From positions 1,553,436 to 1,617,435 of the forward strand of contig NC_008701.1 of the NCBI RefSeq assembly GCF_000015205.1: 64,000 bases of DNA. The letters run 5' to 3'. Both the position numbers and the translations under genes were made by a program. This DNA comes from Pyrobaculum islandicum DSM 4184 (GTDB taxonomy: Archaea > Thermoproteota > Thermoprotei > Thermoproteales > Thermoproteaceae). The notes below the pieces were generated by a model, which saw nothing but the letters and a program-made list of their open reading frames with translations, did no database searches and was not told where the DNA came from. The first letter of the stretch is position 1. Each line of letters begins with the position of its first letter. Positions 24,811 through 32,988 of the stretch are shown here, piece after piece.

Positions 24811-25575
24811 CTACAGTGCGAGTTCTTTCTGTATTTCTCTGAAGTAATTCTGGTAGCCCACTTCCTCTATCCTCTTTATCACCCCCTCGTCCCCCTCTAG
24901 TATTACTCTACCCTCCGCCATGACGTATACCCTGGTGGGCTTGATGAACCTGAGGACTCTTGCGTAGTGTGTCGAGAGGAGCACCCCACTGCCTGAGGCG
25001 CTTAGCTCCATTATGGCTTTGCCGACGGCGGCGATGCCATCGATGTCGAGGCCGCTGTCTGGCTCATCTAGAACGACGATCTTCGGCCGGAGGAGTAGCG
25101 CTTGGAGAACCTCGGCCCTCTTGAACTCGCCTCCGCTGAAGCCAACTCCAACGCCCCGGCTGAAGACGTCTGGCTTAAGGCCTAGCTCAGCCGCTATCTT
25201 CTGGGCCTGCGCCAGCGCCTGGGGGTTAGGGTCGGTCAGCTTCTTGCCAGCCCTTATGTTCAACATTGCTTGGAGCATGAAGGCGAACCTAACCTCTGGG
25301 ACTGCGACCGGCGACTGGAAACCCACGAATACCCCCCTTGCAAAGCGGTCCTCCGGAGGCAGATCTTTTATAGACTCGCCATCAAGCAATATGTCGCCAT
25401 CAAGAACTTCGTACTTAGGGTTGCCAGCTATTGTCTGGAACAGCGTAGATTTACCGCTGCCGTTAGGGCCCATAAGTACGACAACTTCGCCGCTGGATAC
25501 TGTTAGACTTACGCCTTTTAGAATTTCTTTCCCTCCTGCGGCAACTCTGAGATTTCTAATCTCAAGTTTTGCCAT
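24811..25575 (-). CDS. sufC: Fe-S cluster assembly ATPase SufC
   Basis: The 254-aa ABC ATPase has Walker A LMGPNGSGKSTLFQTIAG, the signature VGFSGGEFKRAEVLQALL, Walker B KIVVLDEPDSGLDIDG and the switch His (LLSTHYARVL). The short FSGGE(F)KR signature is typical of SufC rather than transporters. It works with SufB to assemble Fe-S clusters. ATG 25575 lies 24 bp after TCTTTAAAACTG (25593-25604). It is divergent from sufB; no sufD is in the window, as in other minimal archaeal SufBC systems. Confidence 0.92.
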   Translation of the reverse strand: MAKLEIRNLRVAAGGKEILKGVSLTVSSGEVVVLMGPNGSGKSTLFQTIAGNPKYEVLDGDILLDGESIKDLPPEDRFARGVFVGFQSPVAVPEVRFAFMLQAMLNIRAGKKLTDPNPQALAQAQKIAAELGLKPDVFSRGVGVGFSGGEFKRAEVLQALLLRPKIVVLDEPDSGLDIDGIAAVGKAIMELSASGSGVLLSTHYARVLRFIKPTRVYVMAEGRVILEGDEGVIKRIEEVGYQNYFREIQKELAL

Positions 25576-25647
25576 GTTCCTAATATCGATTGGCAGTTTT
25601 AAAGATAGACTTAGAAAGTCTTTTAACTAGCATTCGCGGGTTTTCCT

Positions 25648-27072
25648 ATGCAAGAGTTTGAGTCTCTACGTTCCACGATCAGCCACGTTGAGTTTGTAGA
25701 GGAGATGCTAGGCGTGGAGAGGAGATTTAACTACCAGGTGGAACTGAAGGGTCGCATCACCAGGGATATGATAGAGGAAATTAGTCGCCTAAAGGGCGAG
25801 CCAGACTGGATGAGGAGACTCAGGCTGAGGATGCTTGAGCTTTTTGAGAAACTGCCGATGCCGAGGTGGGTGAGGGCGGTGGAGGAGATAGACTTAGAGA
25901 CCCTCGTCCACTATGCAAAACCTCAGGTAGAGACTGTGTCGAGCTGGGATCAAGTGCCCAAGGAGATTAGGGAGTACTACGAGAAGCTTGGTATCCCCGA
26001 GATTGAGGCTAAGGCACTTCTCGGGCTAGGTGCACAGTTCGACAGCGAGATAATATACTTCAACTTGAAGAAGAAGTTGCAGGAGCTCGGCGTGGTGATG
26101 TTGCCCATGGAGGAGGCCGTCAAAAGGTATCCGGAGCTTGTCCAGAGGTACTTCATGAGGGTATTCCCCCCCGAGCATAAGTTCGCCGCTTTACACGGCG
26201 CCCTATGGTCGGGAGGTGTCTTCATATACGTGCCCCCAGGCGTGAGGATAGAGCAGCCTCTGGAGACCTTCTTCTTCATTGGACAGTCCATGGAGAGCCA
26301 GATGGAGCACTCCATCGTGGTGGCGGACAAGGGGGCCTACGTCCACTGGATCGAGGGCTGCTCGGCGCCCCGCCTCCTGAAGTACTCCTTCCACAACGGC
26401 ATGGTGGAGGGGTACGCCCACGAGGGGGCGACTCTTAAGATAACCACGGTGCAGAACTGGTCGCGTAACGTGGTAAACTTCAACAACAAGAGGGCTGTGG
26501 CGGAGGCCGGCGCCAAGGTGCATTGGGTAGAGGGCTCGATAGGGAGCAAGACCACATACACCTTCCCCTCCACCGTGCTCAAGGGGGAGGGGGCCTCCAC
26601 GGAGATCGTGGGGATAACCGCGGCGAAGGGGCCGTATTGGAAAGAAAACGGGGCTAAGGTGTGGCATCTGGCGCCTCGCACCAGTAGCAGAGTTGTAAAC
26701 AAGAGCATCTCCGCTGAGGGGGGCGTCGCCGTGTATAGAGGCGTTGTACACGTCCAGAGGGGGGCGAAATACGCCAGATCCCACGTCCAGTGCGACTCCC
26801 TGGTGCTCGACAAGAAGTCGGCCACGCTGACTGTGCCCCACGACCAAGTGTTCGAGGAGACGGCGGTGGTGACACACGAGGCGACGGCTTCCACGATCTC
26901 CGAGGAGAAGATCATGTACCTCCGAGCCAGAGGCTTCACAGAGGACGACGCCAAGGCCTCCATAGTTCTAGGCTTCGTAGGAGACATACTAAAAGACCTC
27001 CCCTTTGAATACGCGGTTGTGTTAAGCAGAGTGATAGAGCTGGAGTTCGGCCGCCTCTCCAAGGTTGGATAG
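25648..27072 (+). CDS. sufB: Fe-S cluster scaffold protein SufB
   Basis: The 474-aa protein has the SufB core of right-handed parallel beta-helix, with GAYVHWIEGCSAP, then VNFNNKRAVAEAGAKVHWVE and the conserved C-terminal HEATASTISEEKIMYLRARG. The Cys in EGCSAP and Glu/His residues near the end are the expected cluster-building positions. ATG 25648 follows GTCTTTTAACTAG (25619-25630) by about 23 bp, so it has its own promoter opposite sufC. Confidence 0.92.
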   Translation: MQEFESLRSTISHVEFVEEMLGVERRFNYQVELKGRITRDMIEEISRLKGEPDWMRRLRLRMLELFEKLPMPRWVRAVEEIDLETLVHYAKPQVETVSSWDQVPKEIREYYEKLGIPEIEAKALLGLGAQFDSEIIYFNLKKKLQELGVVMLPMEEAVKRYPELVQRYFMRVFPPEHKFAALHGALWSGGVFIYVPPGVRIEQPLETFFFIGQSMESQMEHSIVVADKGAYVHWIEGCSAPRLLKYSFHNGMVEGYAHEGATLKITTVQNWSRNVVNFNNKRAVAEAGAKVHWVEGSIGSKTTYTFPSTVLKGEGASTEIVGITAAKGPYWKENGAKVWHLAPRTSSRVVNKSISAEGGVAVYRGVVHVQRGAKYARSHVQCDSLVLDKKSATLTVPHDQVFEETAVVTHEATASTISEEKIMYLRARGFTEDDAKASIVLGFVGDILKDLPFEYAVVLSRVIELEFGRLSKVG

Positions 27073-27108
27073 CAGATACACTTTAAATACCCAACAGTAA
27101 GTTAAAGC

Positions 27109-27705
27109 ATGCCCTCTTGTATTTCTGACAAATTCGCCGTCTGCAACCCAGAGGTCGATAAAAACAAAGTGTTGGCAGTAGCGCTTGAGTTGGCAAAATC
27201 TCTTTCTATATCGCCATATGACTTAATTGGCGTGGTAATAGCCTTCGGGGCGGACCCCGCCGAGGCCAAGAAAGTACTTGCGACAGAAATCTCCGGCCAC
27301 AGAAGGAAGCCTATAGCTACCTTCCTTGCAACATACGGGAAGATATATGGCTACGAAAAGATAGAGGGAGAATTACTCAAGTTTTATCAGGGGCAGAGAG
27401 GCTCTTGTATCTGTCCTGTGGGTCCTATTACCCCACTGGAGGACGGCCGCTATATAGTTCAGAGACCCGGCGGAATATATATTTGTGAAGGAGGAGGGTG
27501 TAAAGAAGTTGCGTCTGAGCCGCTTGTTGTATATGAACATCCAAGTGGCTGTATGTTTTACACACCGCCATTAGTTTTAACAGATCAGCCGATATCAGCT
27601 GTGACAAACGCTTTGAAACAACTGAAGGTATCAGAGCCTGAAGTCGTTGCCAGGTATCTACTCCCAGGTCTCTGTAGAGATCTCTGGGGTGTTTACATAC
27701 CGTAG
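27109..27705 (+). CDS. Uncharacterised cysteine-containing protein downstream of sufB
   Basis: I do not recognise this 198-aa protein. It has nine cysteines, several in close pairs (GSCICPVGP, YICEGGGCKEV, SGCMF), which suggests metal or Fe-S binding. The N-terminal half is helical (VLAVALELAKSLSISPYDLI). It has its own TATA box (CTTTAAATAC at about 27080-27090) before ATG 27109. Its place behind sufB and before an ATP-grasp ligase gene gives no firm role; an Fe-S-related function is a guess. Confidence 0.6.
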   Translation: MPSCISDKFAVCNPEVDKNKVLAVALELAKSLSISPYDLIGVVIAFGADPAEAKKVLATEISGHRRKPIATFLATYGKIYGYEKIEGELLKFYQGQRGSCICPVGPITPLEDGRYIVQRPGGIYICEGGGCKEVASEPLVVYEHPSGCMFYTPPLVLTDQPISAVTNALKQLKVSEPEVVARYLLPGLCRDLWGVYIP

Positions 27706-27719
27706 GCTAACGCCACGTG

Positions 27720-28619
27720 ATGGAAATAGGCATAATTAGGCCCTACGAAGTGGAGTTTAACCCCAGCGATGTTATAGACTTAGAAAATGCTATAAAAAAG
27801 AGAGGTCATACGCCTATTAGGATATATGTGGATATGCTAGAGGTGCGGATTAAAGGCGGCGGCTTAGAAGTTAAGCAGTCTATTGGGAAAAGCCCTTCTG
27901 TTGATATTACAACACCTGGCGCAGTTTTGCGACATCTGGGAATTTTTCGAGATTTTGAACAGTTTTTATATAGAGTGTGGGCAGTCAAGGCGCTAGAGGA
28001 AGTTGGGACGTATGTAATGAACCCAGTGGAGCGATGGGTTGTGGCTGGAGATAAAATGGCGGCTCTTATAAAGCTGGCAAAGGCCGGTCTCCCCGTGCCC
28101 TCCACCGTGGTCACAGAGAATATGTTTGTGGGCTATAGGGCGGTGGGCGAGTTTAAGAGGGCTGTGGTTAAACAGATGAGGGGGGCCATGGGCTACGGCG
28201 TGTTTCTAGTGGAGGATCCAGACGTGGCCTTCCACATATTTTCAATGCTGGCAAACATAAACAAGCCTATATACGTCCAAGAGTTCCTTGAAAAGGGGCC
28301 CGGCGACTACAGGGTGGTAGTCGTGGGAGGCCGTGCGATAGGGGCTGAATACAGAAGGGCAGGGGGGTGGAAGACAAATGTGGCGCAGGGAGCGACCCCA
28401 GAGCCCGCGAAGCTGACACCACAACTAGAGGAGCTGGCTATCAAGGCAGTAGAGACGCTAGGCCTAGACTACGGGGGCGTAGACATCGCAGAGACGAGAG
28501 AGGGCTACTACATATTGGAGGTAAACCCCACCATGAGCTGGCAGGGCTTTAAAATAGCCACGGGCATAAACCCCGCAGAACACATTGTAGACTACCTCAT
28601 AGAGAAGATAAAGAAATAA
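27720..28619 (+). CDS. RimK-like ATP-grasp ligase
   Basis: The 299-aa protein has the ATP-grasp layout: AGDKMAALIKLAKAGLPVPS, then RAVVKQMRGAMGYGVFLVED (ATP-binding loop), YVQEFLEKGPGDYRVVVVGG and LEVNPTMSWQGF (Mg/ATP Glu and Asn). It belongs near RimK/MptN/CofF, which add glutamate to a protein or cofactor; LysX is less likely without lysine genes nearby. The frame opens with GTG 27717 directly followed by ATG 27720, which I prefer. Only 14 bases separate it from the preceding gene. Confidence 0.78.
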   Translation: MEIGIIRPYEVEFNPSDVIDLENAIKKRGHTPIRIYVDMLEVRIKGGGLEVKQSIGKSPSVDITTPGAVLRHLGIFRDFEQFLYRVWAVKALEEVGTYVMNPVERWVVAGDKMAALIKLAKAGLPVPSTVVTENMFVGYRAVGEFKRAVVKQMRGAMGYGVFLVEDPDVAFHIFSMLANINKPIYVQEFLEKGPGDYRVVVVGGRAIGAEYRRAGGWKTNVAQGATPEPAKLTPQLEELAIKAVETLGLDYGGVDIAETREGYYILEVNPTMSWQGFKIATGINPAEHIVDYLIEKIKK

Positions 28620-28744
28620 CTGTCCCTCTTTTCACATCGGCTATTATCTTGTGGCGAATCTCCGATCTAGTTTTACTGTGCTTGGGGGTTGCTATTAAAA
28701 GTCGCCGAACATCAATAGTTAAGCACTAGGCGGTCACTTCCCCT

Positions 28745-29042
28745 ATCTTTTTCTCGACCCCTTCCCGGGGACTTCTGCAACTTCACAACTCTGCCGTCGG
28801 CCACGAGGCCGGCCTTTATGGAGTGATCCAATCGGTTGACATCGACGACAACAAGCGCCCTGGGCTCTATCGGCGTTATCTCCCTAGCGAAGACAAGTGC
28901 GACGTATAAACCGTCTTTTTGTCATCGAGCTGAAGAAGGACAATCGATTGGATCAGAAAGCGGTTGGAGGAGGGCACCAAGCTAAAGTTGGCGTTTCTTG
29001 GCATCGACGTGGGGAGGGGCAGAGAGCTAACTTACGGCGGTC
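28745..29042. pseudogene. tnpB relic broken into two oppositely oriented pieces
   Basis: The plus strand at about 28925-29042 encodes, with one frameshift, a piece like KLKLAFLGIDVGRGRELTYGG, which matches TnpB residues 145-183. The minus strand from 28920 back to 28745 encodes GLYVALVFAREITPIEPRAL, then VVVDVNRLDHSIKAGLVADG, the directly following part of TnpB (residues 183-223). The two pieces abut in opposite directions, so an inversion broke the gene exactly between TYGG and GLYV. No ends, zinc ribbon or omega tail remain. 28620-28744 shows no feature. Confidence 0.7.
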
Positions 29043-29123
29043 AGTCCGTCGCGAGTCCATCACGAATCATTGCTTTGATACCCATCATCACAAAAAGTCC
29101 TGTAGATACAACTTAAAAATATT

Positions 29124-29411
29124 TTATATAGATCGTTGTGCCTTTCTGATTGACGCGGCAATAGCCTTTGCCCTCTTTGACGTCCCTGCAACTTTTACCG
29201 TGCGGCATCCGTTTAACAACGCAACGACGGCTCTCACGGTGCGGAGCGCCTCTCTAGGCACACCGACGACTAATACGTCGTCGTATATAGCGACAAACTT
29301 AGGCCTATAAATTAATGAGATAAAACCCGTGAGTTGATACATTTCAAGTATTTGTATATAACATGCGGCTGGTTCTTCGCTTTTAATAATAAGATACCGA
29401 TATTTAACCAT
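29124..29411 (-). CDS. rnp2: RNase P protein Pop5 (component 2)
   Basis: The 95-aa protein has the Pop5 outline: [13 protein letters not shown], then a beta strand with [30 protein letters not shown], and a C-terminal [20 protein letters not shown]. This corresponds to the archaeal consensus of a strand, R-x-ALV and G-(S/T)GT-KA. It starts inside the end of the rpp30 gene (8-base overlap), which is the usual archaeal pairing. Pop5 and Rpp30 form the heterotetramer that activates the RNase P RNA catalytic domain. Confidence 0.75.
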
Positions 29412-29934
29412 CTTTTTCCAAAATCAGCTCTGTTAATACACCTAGAGAATTCACTATGGCATCTCTCCAACTCGAATCTCCACTTATTTCGATAAGCAAT
29501 GCCGCGATATCAAGCGGCGCTTTTACATCACTCAAGCTTTCTACAGGCGTTGAAAAAATGGTTATTTCCGGCTCTAAAACCTCAAGCCACCTTGCTAGTA
29601 GAGATAAATCCTTGAGGAGAGGCCTAAGTGGGAGTTCTATATATTTTCCATATTTCGCTGCGGTTTTCACTTGGTCATGTGTAAGAGGTGTGAGAGGATT
29701 TACGCGAATTATCTGAACTTCTTCTCTATATACATACACATTAAATTTTTCGCGGCCTTTAGCCTCTGTCCACCTCACGTCAACCCCCCGCACCACGGGG
29801 GCTAAGAGAGAGGTCTCTACCTCCTCTCGGAGAAGCGCCGCCCGCACACCCACCTCCCACAGCGCCCTCTCTATCTCCGGCGTAACCACAGCTAAATCCC
29901 ACTCGACAAAACCCCGCCTAATTACAAAGGCCAT
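29404..29934 (-). CDS. rnp3: RNase P protein Rpp30 (component 3)
   Basis: The 176-aa protein resembles the TIM-barrel-like Rpp30: [36 protein letters not shown], and the conserved end segment [20 protein letters not shown]. It is shorter than typical archaeal Rpp30 (about 200-230 aa). It overlaps the upstream RNA-binding gene by 17 bases and the downstream pop5 by 8. This order, RNA-binding protein - rpp30 - pop5 next to rpl15e, is conserved in many archaea and supports the call. Confidence 0.78.
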
Positions 29935-30274
29935 TTTTTGTCCTAATCTTAAGTCTTATAACGTCGTCGTGTGTTACAGCCTTTACAATCCCCATGGCTA
30001 ACGCCTGTTTATCTAGACGTAGGTAGTAAAGACCCTCCGCTTCGCCTTTTGAAGCTGGCACCTCTCCACCAAACGTCTCACAGAGTTTCTTCAATAGTGG
30101 GTCACAGTCATCTAAAAAAGACGTAATTAGATATATGGGATTGCCATGATGTCCCTCATATTTTTCAACCACTAGAGGTATATCGCCGAAAAACTTACGG
30201 AGTGTCTCAACTACCCTATCTAAACTTTCTGTAGCGTGAACTATAACGCTGATCTCTATATATCTGCAGCGCAC
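29918..30274 (-). CDS. Exosome-associated/RNA-binding family protein (DUF54 type)
   Basis: The 118-aa protein ([20 protein letters not shown], then [19 protein letters not shown]) matches the archaeal RNA-binding family that is encoded between rpl15e and rpp30. GTG 30274 is supported by a TATA box (GTTTTAAAAGAT, 30294-30304) 25 bp upstream. It heads a three-gene operon with rpp30 and pop5. The molecular function is not firmly known; linkage to RNase P and ribosome genes suggests RNA processing. Confidence 0.7.
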
Positions 30275-30347
30275 GTAGTTGTCGCTAGCTATCTTTTAAA
30301 ACATGTAGGCGTGGGAAAAGCTTAAAAAGACGTCATAGAGAGGTGCC

Positions 30348-30920
30348 GTGGCTCGGTCGGCGTATAGTTATATGGCGATGTGGTATAGGAAAATCGGCAG
30401 AGAGGTCCACGAGAGGTTGATGAGAAAGATCCTCATAGAGTGGAGAAAGGCGCCCTCCATCGTGAGAGTTGAGAGGCCGTTTAGACTTGAGAGAGCGAGA
30501 AAGCTGGGCTACAAGGCCAAGCAGGGGGTAGTCGTAGTAAGAGTTAGACTGATAAGAGGTCCCTTCAACAGGAGGAGGCCGGACTCCGGTAGAAGACCAA
30601 AGAGGATGGGAGTCTATGGCATAACTGCGTGGAAGTCTTGGCGCCAAGTGGCAGAGGAGAGAGCTGCCAGGAAGTATCCCAATTTGGAGGTTTTAAACAG
30701 CTACTGGGTAGCAGACGACGGTATGTACCGCTACTTTGAGGTAATACTAATAGACTGTAATTTACCAACGATAAGAAACGACCCGCTTTACTCAAGTATT
30801 TGTGGTAGAGAGGTTCCTAGGAGGAGAATAATTAGGAGACTAAGGGAGAAACAGAGAAGGGTAATTGAATATCTAAAGAAGACATTGCTGCCAAAGCTAA
30901 AGGGAGAGCAACAAAGCTAA
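30348..30920 (+). CDS. rpl15e: 50S ribosomal protein L15e (eL15)
   Basis: The 190-aa basic protein matches archaeal/eukaryotic L15e: [20 protein letters not shown], then [39 protein letters not shown] and [23 protein letters not shown] 30348 lies about 22 bp after AAGCTTAAAAAGACG. It is divergent from the RNA-binding/rpp30/pop5 operon. Confidence 0.95.
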   Translation: MARSAYSYMAMWYRKIGREVHERLMRKILIEWRKAPSIVRVERPFRLERARKLGYKAKQGVVVVRVRLIRGPFNRRRPDSGRRPKRMGVYGITAWKSWRQVAEERAARKYPNLEVLNSYWVADDGMYRYFEVILIDCNLPTIRNDPLYSSICGREVPRRRIIRRLREKQRRVIEYLKKTLLPKLKGEQQS

Positions 30921-30947
30921 AGTTTTTAAGTCCGTAAACACAAAAAT

Positions 30948-31030
30948 TCTAGATGGGCTACAGAGAGCCGCTTACGCGGCACTGTGATGTAGCCTGACGG
31001 TGTCTGGGGACATCCTCCTATAGCGTTTTT
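30948..31030 (+). ncRNA. Candidate structured RNA downstream of rpl15e
   Basis: A TATA-like AGTTTTTAAGT directly after the rpl15e stop (about 30919-30929) could start a transcript near 30948. The sequence then forms a nested hairpin: GGCTACA / TGTAGCC closing an inner GCCGC-TTAC-GCGGC stem, then a short GTGTC / GACAT hairpin. It ends near GTTTTTG at 31025, a possible T-run terminator. CTGTGATGTAG inside resembles a C box but the D box spacing is wrong, so I do not call a C/D RNA. 31031-31186 shows no other feature. Confidence 0.35.
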
Positions 31031-31186
31031 GCTTCAAATAACGGACCTCTTGGCGTGGTTCTCCGATGCAATATTTCTTTGCGTCTTGTACAACGAAGTT
31101 ATACAGAAATGTTTAAAAATCATATAATTATGGGCGACTCTCAAGATGCCAAACGGCTGGTAAGAAGAGGAGGGGGCTTGAGACAT

Positions 31187-32047
31187 CTATTTATCTCTTA
31201 CTCCTCTAAACAAATGGCCAACATATGCTAGGTTCAAAGCGCCTCTACCCCCCAGCCCGAAGTCTAAGAGAAAGGCAAGTTCTGTAGCCCTAGCTAGATT
31301 ATACATAGCTAAAGCCCAAGAGGAGTCTTCAACTCTCCCCTGGATAAATACATATTTGGGGCGCCCCCCTTCTCCATACATCCACACTTGGAGACTTTCT
31401 AGATTTATTTTTGACGCTTTTCCCTCCGGCCTACAGCCAATTGCCGCATAGAACCTATCTTTTCCAACGGCGTATTCAAGCTTAAGCCTCCTCCTGGGAG
31501 CCTCCATCCCCATGATGGCGGCGTAGATATCCACGGCGGCGTATATCCTCTCCAGGGCGCGCATAGGCGTATAGAGACAGCCGCCCCAGGCGTCCCTCGC
31601 GCTACAGAGACTGTAGTCGCCGCCCACGTAGGGCCTATATTTCACCGATATCTCCACAAATTGGTCCGTTTTCTCCACGGGGATATCCACGTCTACGTCT
31701 GGCACAGGGAGGGATCTATACAAGGAGAGAGATGCCGACAGCCACCCGTCTCCCACCACATACACTACCTTGTCGCTAGCGAGGGCTCTCTTCACCTCCT
31801 CAAAGCCAAAGACATCGCAGGAGTCCACCACCACGTCGTACCTCCCCTCCGGCTCTTGCACAAGCCGGACCGCTAAGACATCCCTTATAAAATCCAGTGT
31901 AAACAGTGGCTCAAAAGGCGGGACGTCCAAGAGGGGGTCCGCCGGGTTGGCAGTCAAGAGGTCTACCTCAACCCCGCTCTCCCGGAGGAGATACGCCAGG
32001 TAGGCGGAACCCGCCTCAAGCCCCCTAATCAAAACCCTCTTAGCCAT
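31187..32047 (-). CDS. Uncharacterised protein with Rossmann-like N-terminus
   Basis: The 286-aa protein starts MAKRVLIRGLEAGSAYLAYL, like a dinucleotide-binding beta-alpha-beta unit (GxxxGS), and has DVVVDSCDVFGFEE and KVVYVVGDGWLSASLSLYRS downstream. The C-terminal half does not match a family I know. Its start overlaps the end of thyX by 8 bases, so the two are co-expressed, which may hint at a link to flavin or folate metabolism; this is speculative. Confidence 0.6.
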   Translation of the reverse strand: MAKRVLIRGLEAGSAYLAYLLRESGVEVDLLTANPADPLLDVPPFEPLFTLDFIRDVLAVRLVQEPEGRYDVVVDSCDVFGFEEVKRALASDKVVYVVGDGWLSASLSLYRSLPVPDVDVDIPVEKTDQFVEISVKYRPYVGGDYSLCSARDAWGGCLYTPMRALERIYAAVDIYAAIMGMEAPRRRLKLEYAVGKDRFYAAIGCRPEGKASKINLESLQVWMYGEGGRPKYVFIQGRVEDSSWALAMYNLARATELAFLLDFGLGGRGALNLAYVGHLFRGVRDK

Positions 32048-32774
32048 TTACCGCCAGAGCCAACCAAGGCTTCTCTGGGAGCGGGCCGTGTTTCTCCTCG
32101 GCGTCTCTTATGGCATATAGGCGGCAGTCCTCGCCCTTCGGCACCTTGGTGCAGAAGTCCCTATGGAGGCTGGGCAAGTCGTCCCAGACGAGACGGGACA
32201 GCGTGGGCCAGAGCCTCCAAGCGTGGGCGTACATCTGCCAACAGACGTGTCTAATCTCGGCCTGGGCGGCGTAGGCACACCTCAGGGGGACGAAGTTCAG
32301 CAGGAGCTCCCTGGCGTTCATCTGGACGGCGAAGAGGACAGCGGTGGCGTTGGGAAGGACCATCCTGGCGTACTCCGGCCTCCAGCCCTCCCTAAGTCTC
32401 ACGTAGTCCTCGTAGGCCCTCTTGAGGAGGTCGGCGGGGAAGCCCCTGGGCACTATGAACCTAACCTCCCTCCGCGCGTAGTCGACGTAGCGTTGCGACT
32501 CAGACCAGTAGGAGGCGAGCCTGTGTCTTATGAACTGGGTGTGGCAGGCGCGGGAGCACTCCACGAGGAACTGAGCCCCCATGAACTCGAAGACAGACCA
32601 GTGGCCCTGCCTGTAGAAAGCCGAGATGCGCCTCGCTACGACGTCGCCGCCCTGCTTAAGCGCCTCCTCTAGGGGGACGCCCCGGTAGAGCACATCTGTG
32701 AGAGCTGAGACCAATGACTCTGACCCCCAGCTACCTACCAGAACAACTCTAGGTGTTGTAAAGATAATGACCAC
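32040..32774 (-). CDS. thyX: Flavin-dependent thymidylate synthase ThyX
   Basis: The 244-aa protein carries the ThyX motif RHRLASYWSESQRY (RHRxxSxxxxSxRY). It makes dTMP from dUMP with FAD and methylenetetrahydrofolate. Further conserved segments are ISAFYRQGHWSVFEF and LPNATAVLFAVQMNARELL. The frame opens at 32807, but GTG 32774 is 24 bp after the TATA element AAGTTTTAAAATA (32792-32804 plus-strand coordinates), so I use that start. No thyA is visible. Confidence 0.93.
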   Translation of the reverse strand: MVIIFTTPRVVLVGSWGSESLVSALTDVLYRGVPLEEALKQGGDVVARRISAFYRQGHWSVFEFMGAQFLVECSRACHTQFIRHRLASYWSESQRYVDYARREVRFIVPRGFPADLLKRAYEDYVRLREGWRPEYARMVLPNATAVLFAVQMNARELLLNFVPLRCAYAAQAEIRHVCWQMYAHAWRLWPTLSRLVWDDLPSLHRDFCTKVPKGEDCRLYAIRDAEEKHGPLPEKPWLALAVNG

Positions 32775-32988
32775 GTTATTCACTACCTGATAAGTTTTAA
32801 AATACAATCATATTATTCATATAAAGCCCTCTGCTTGTGTAACCATGTTGGTTAGCTCACTTCAGCAGATTGTCAGGCTTGCAATGATCACCGTTATGTA
32901 TAGGACTGGCTAATAACAAGCCTTATGTACTCTTAACGCCCATAAGACTTCCGCCTTCAAAAACTTTTGTACTAGTCTCATTTATTAC

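Noticed and set aside
28897-29310. 137-aa plus-strand frame
   Set aside because: It is a chance joining of a frameshifted tnpB piece with antisense of pop5.
32860-32920. Possible C/D-box RNA on the minus strand (GGTGATC...CTGA)
   Set aside because: Box C has a mismatch in the core and guide lengths are too short or irregular.
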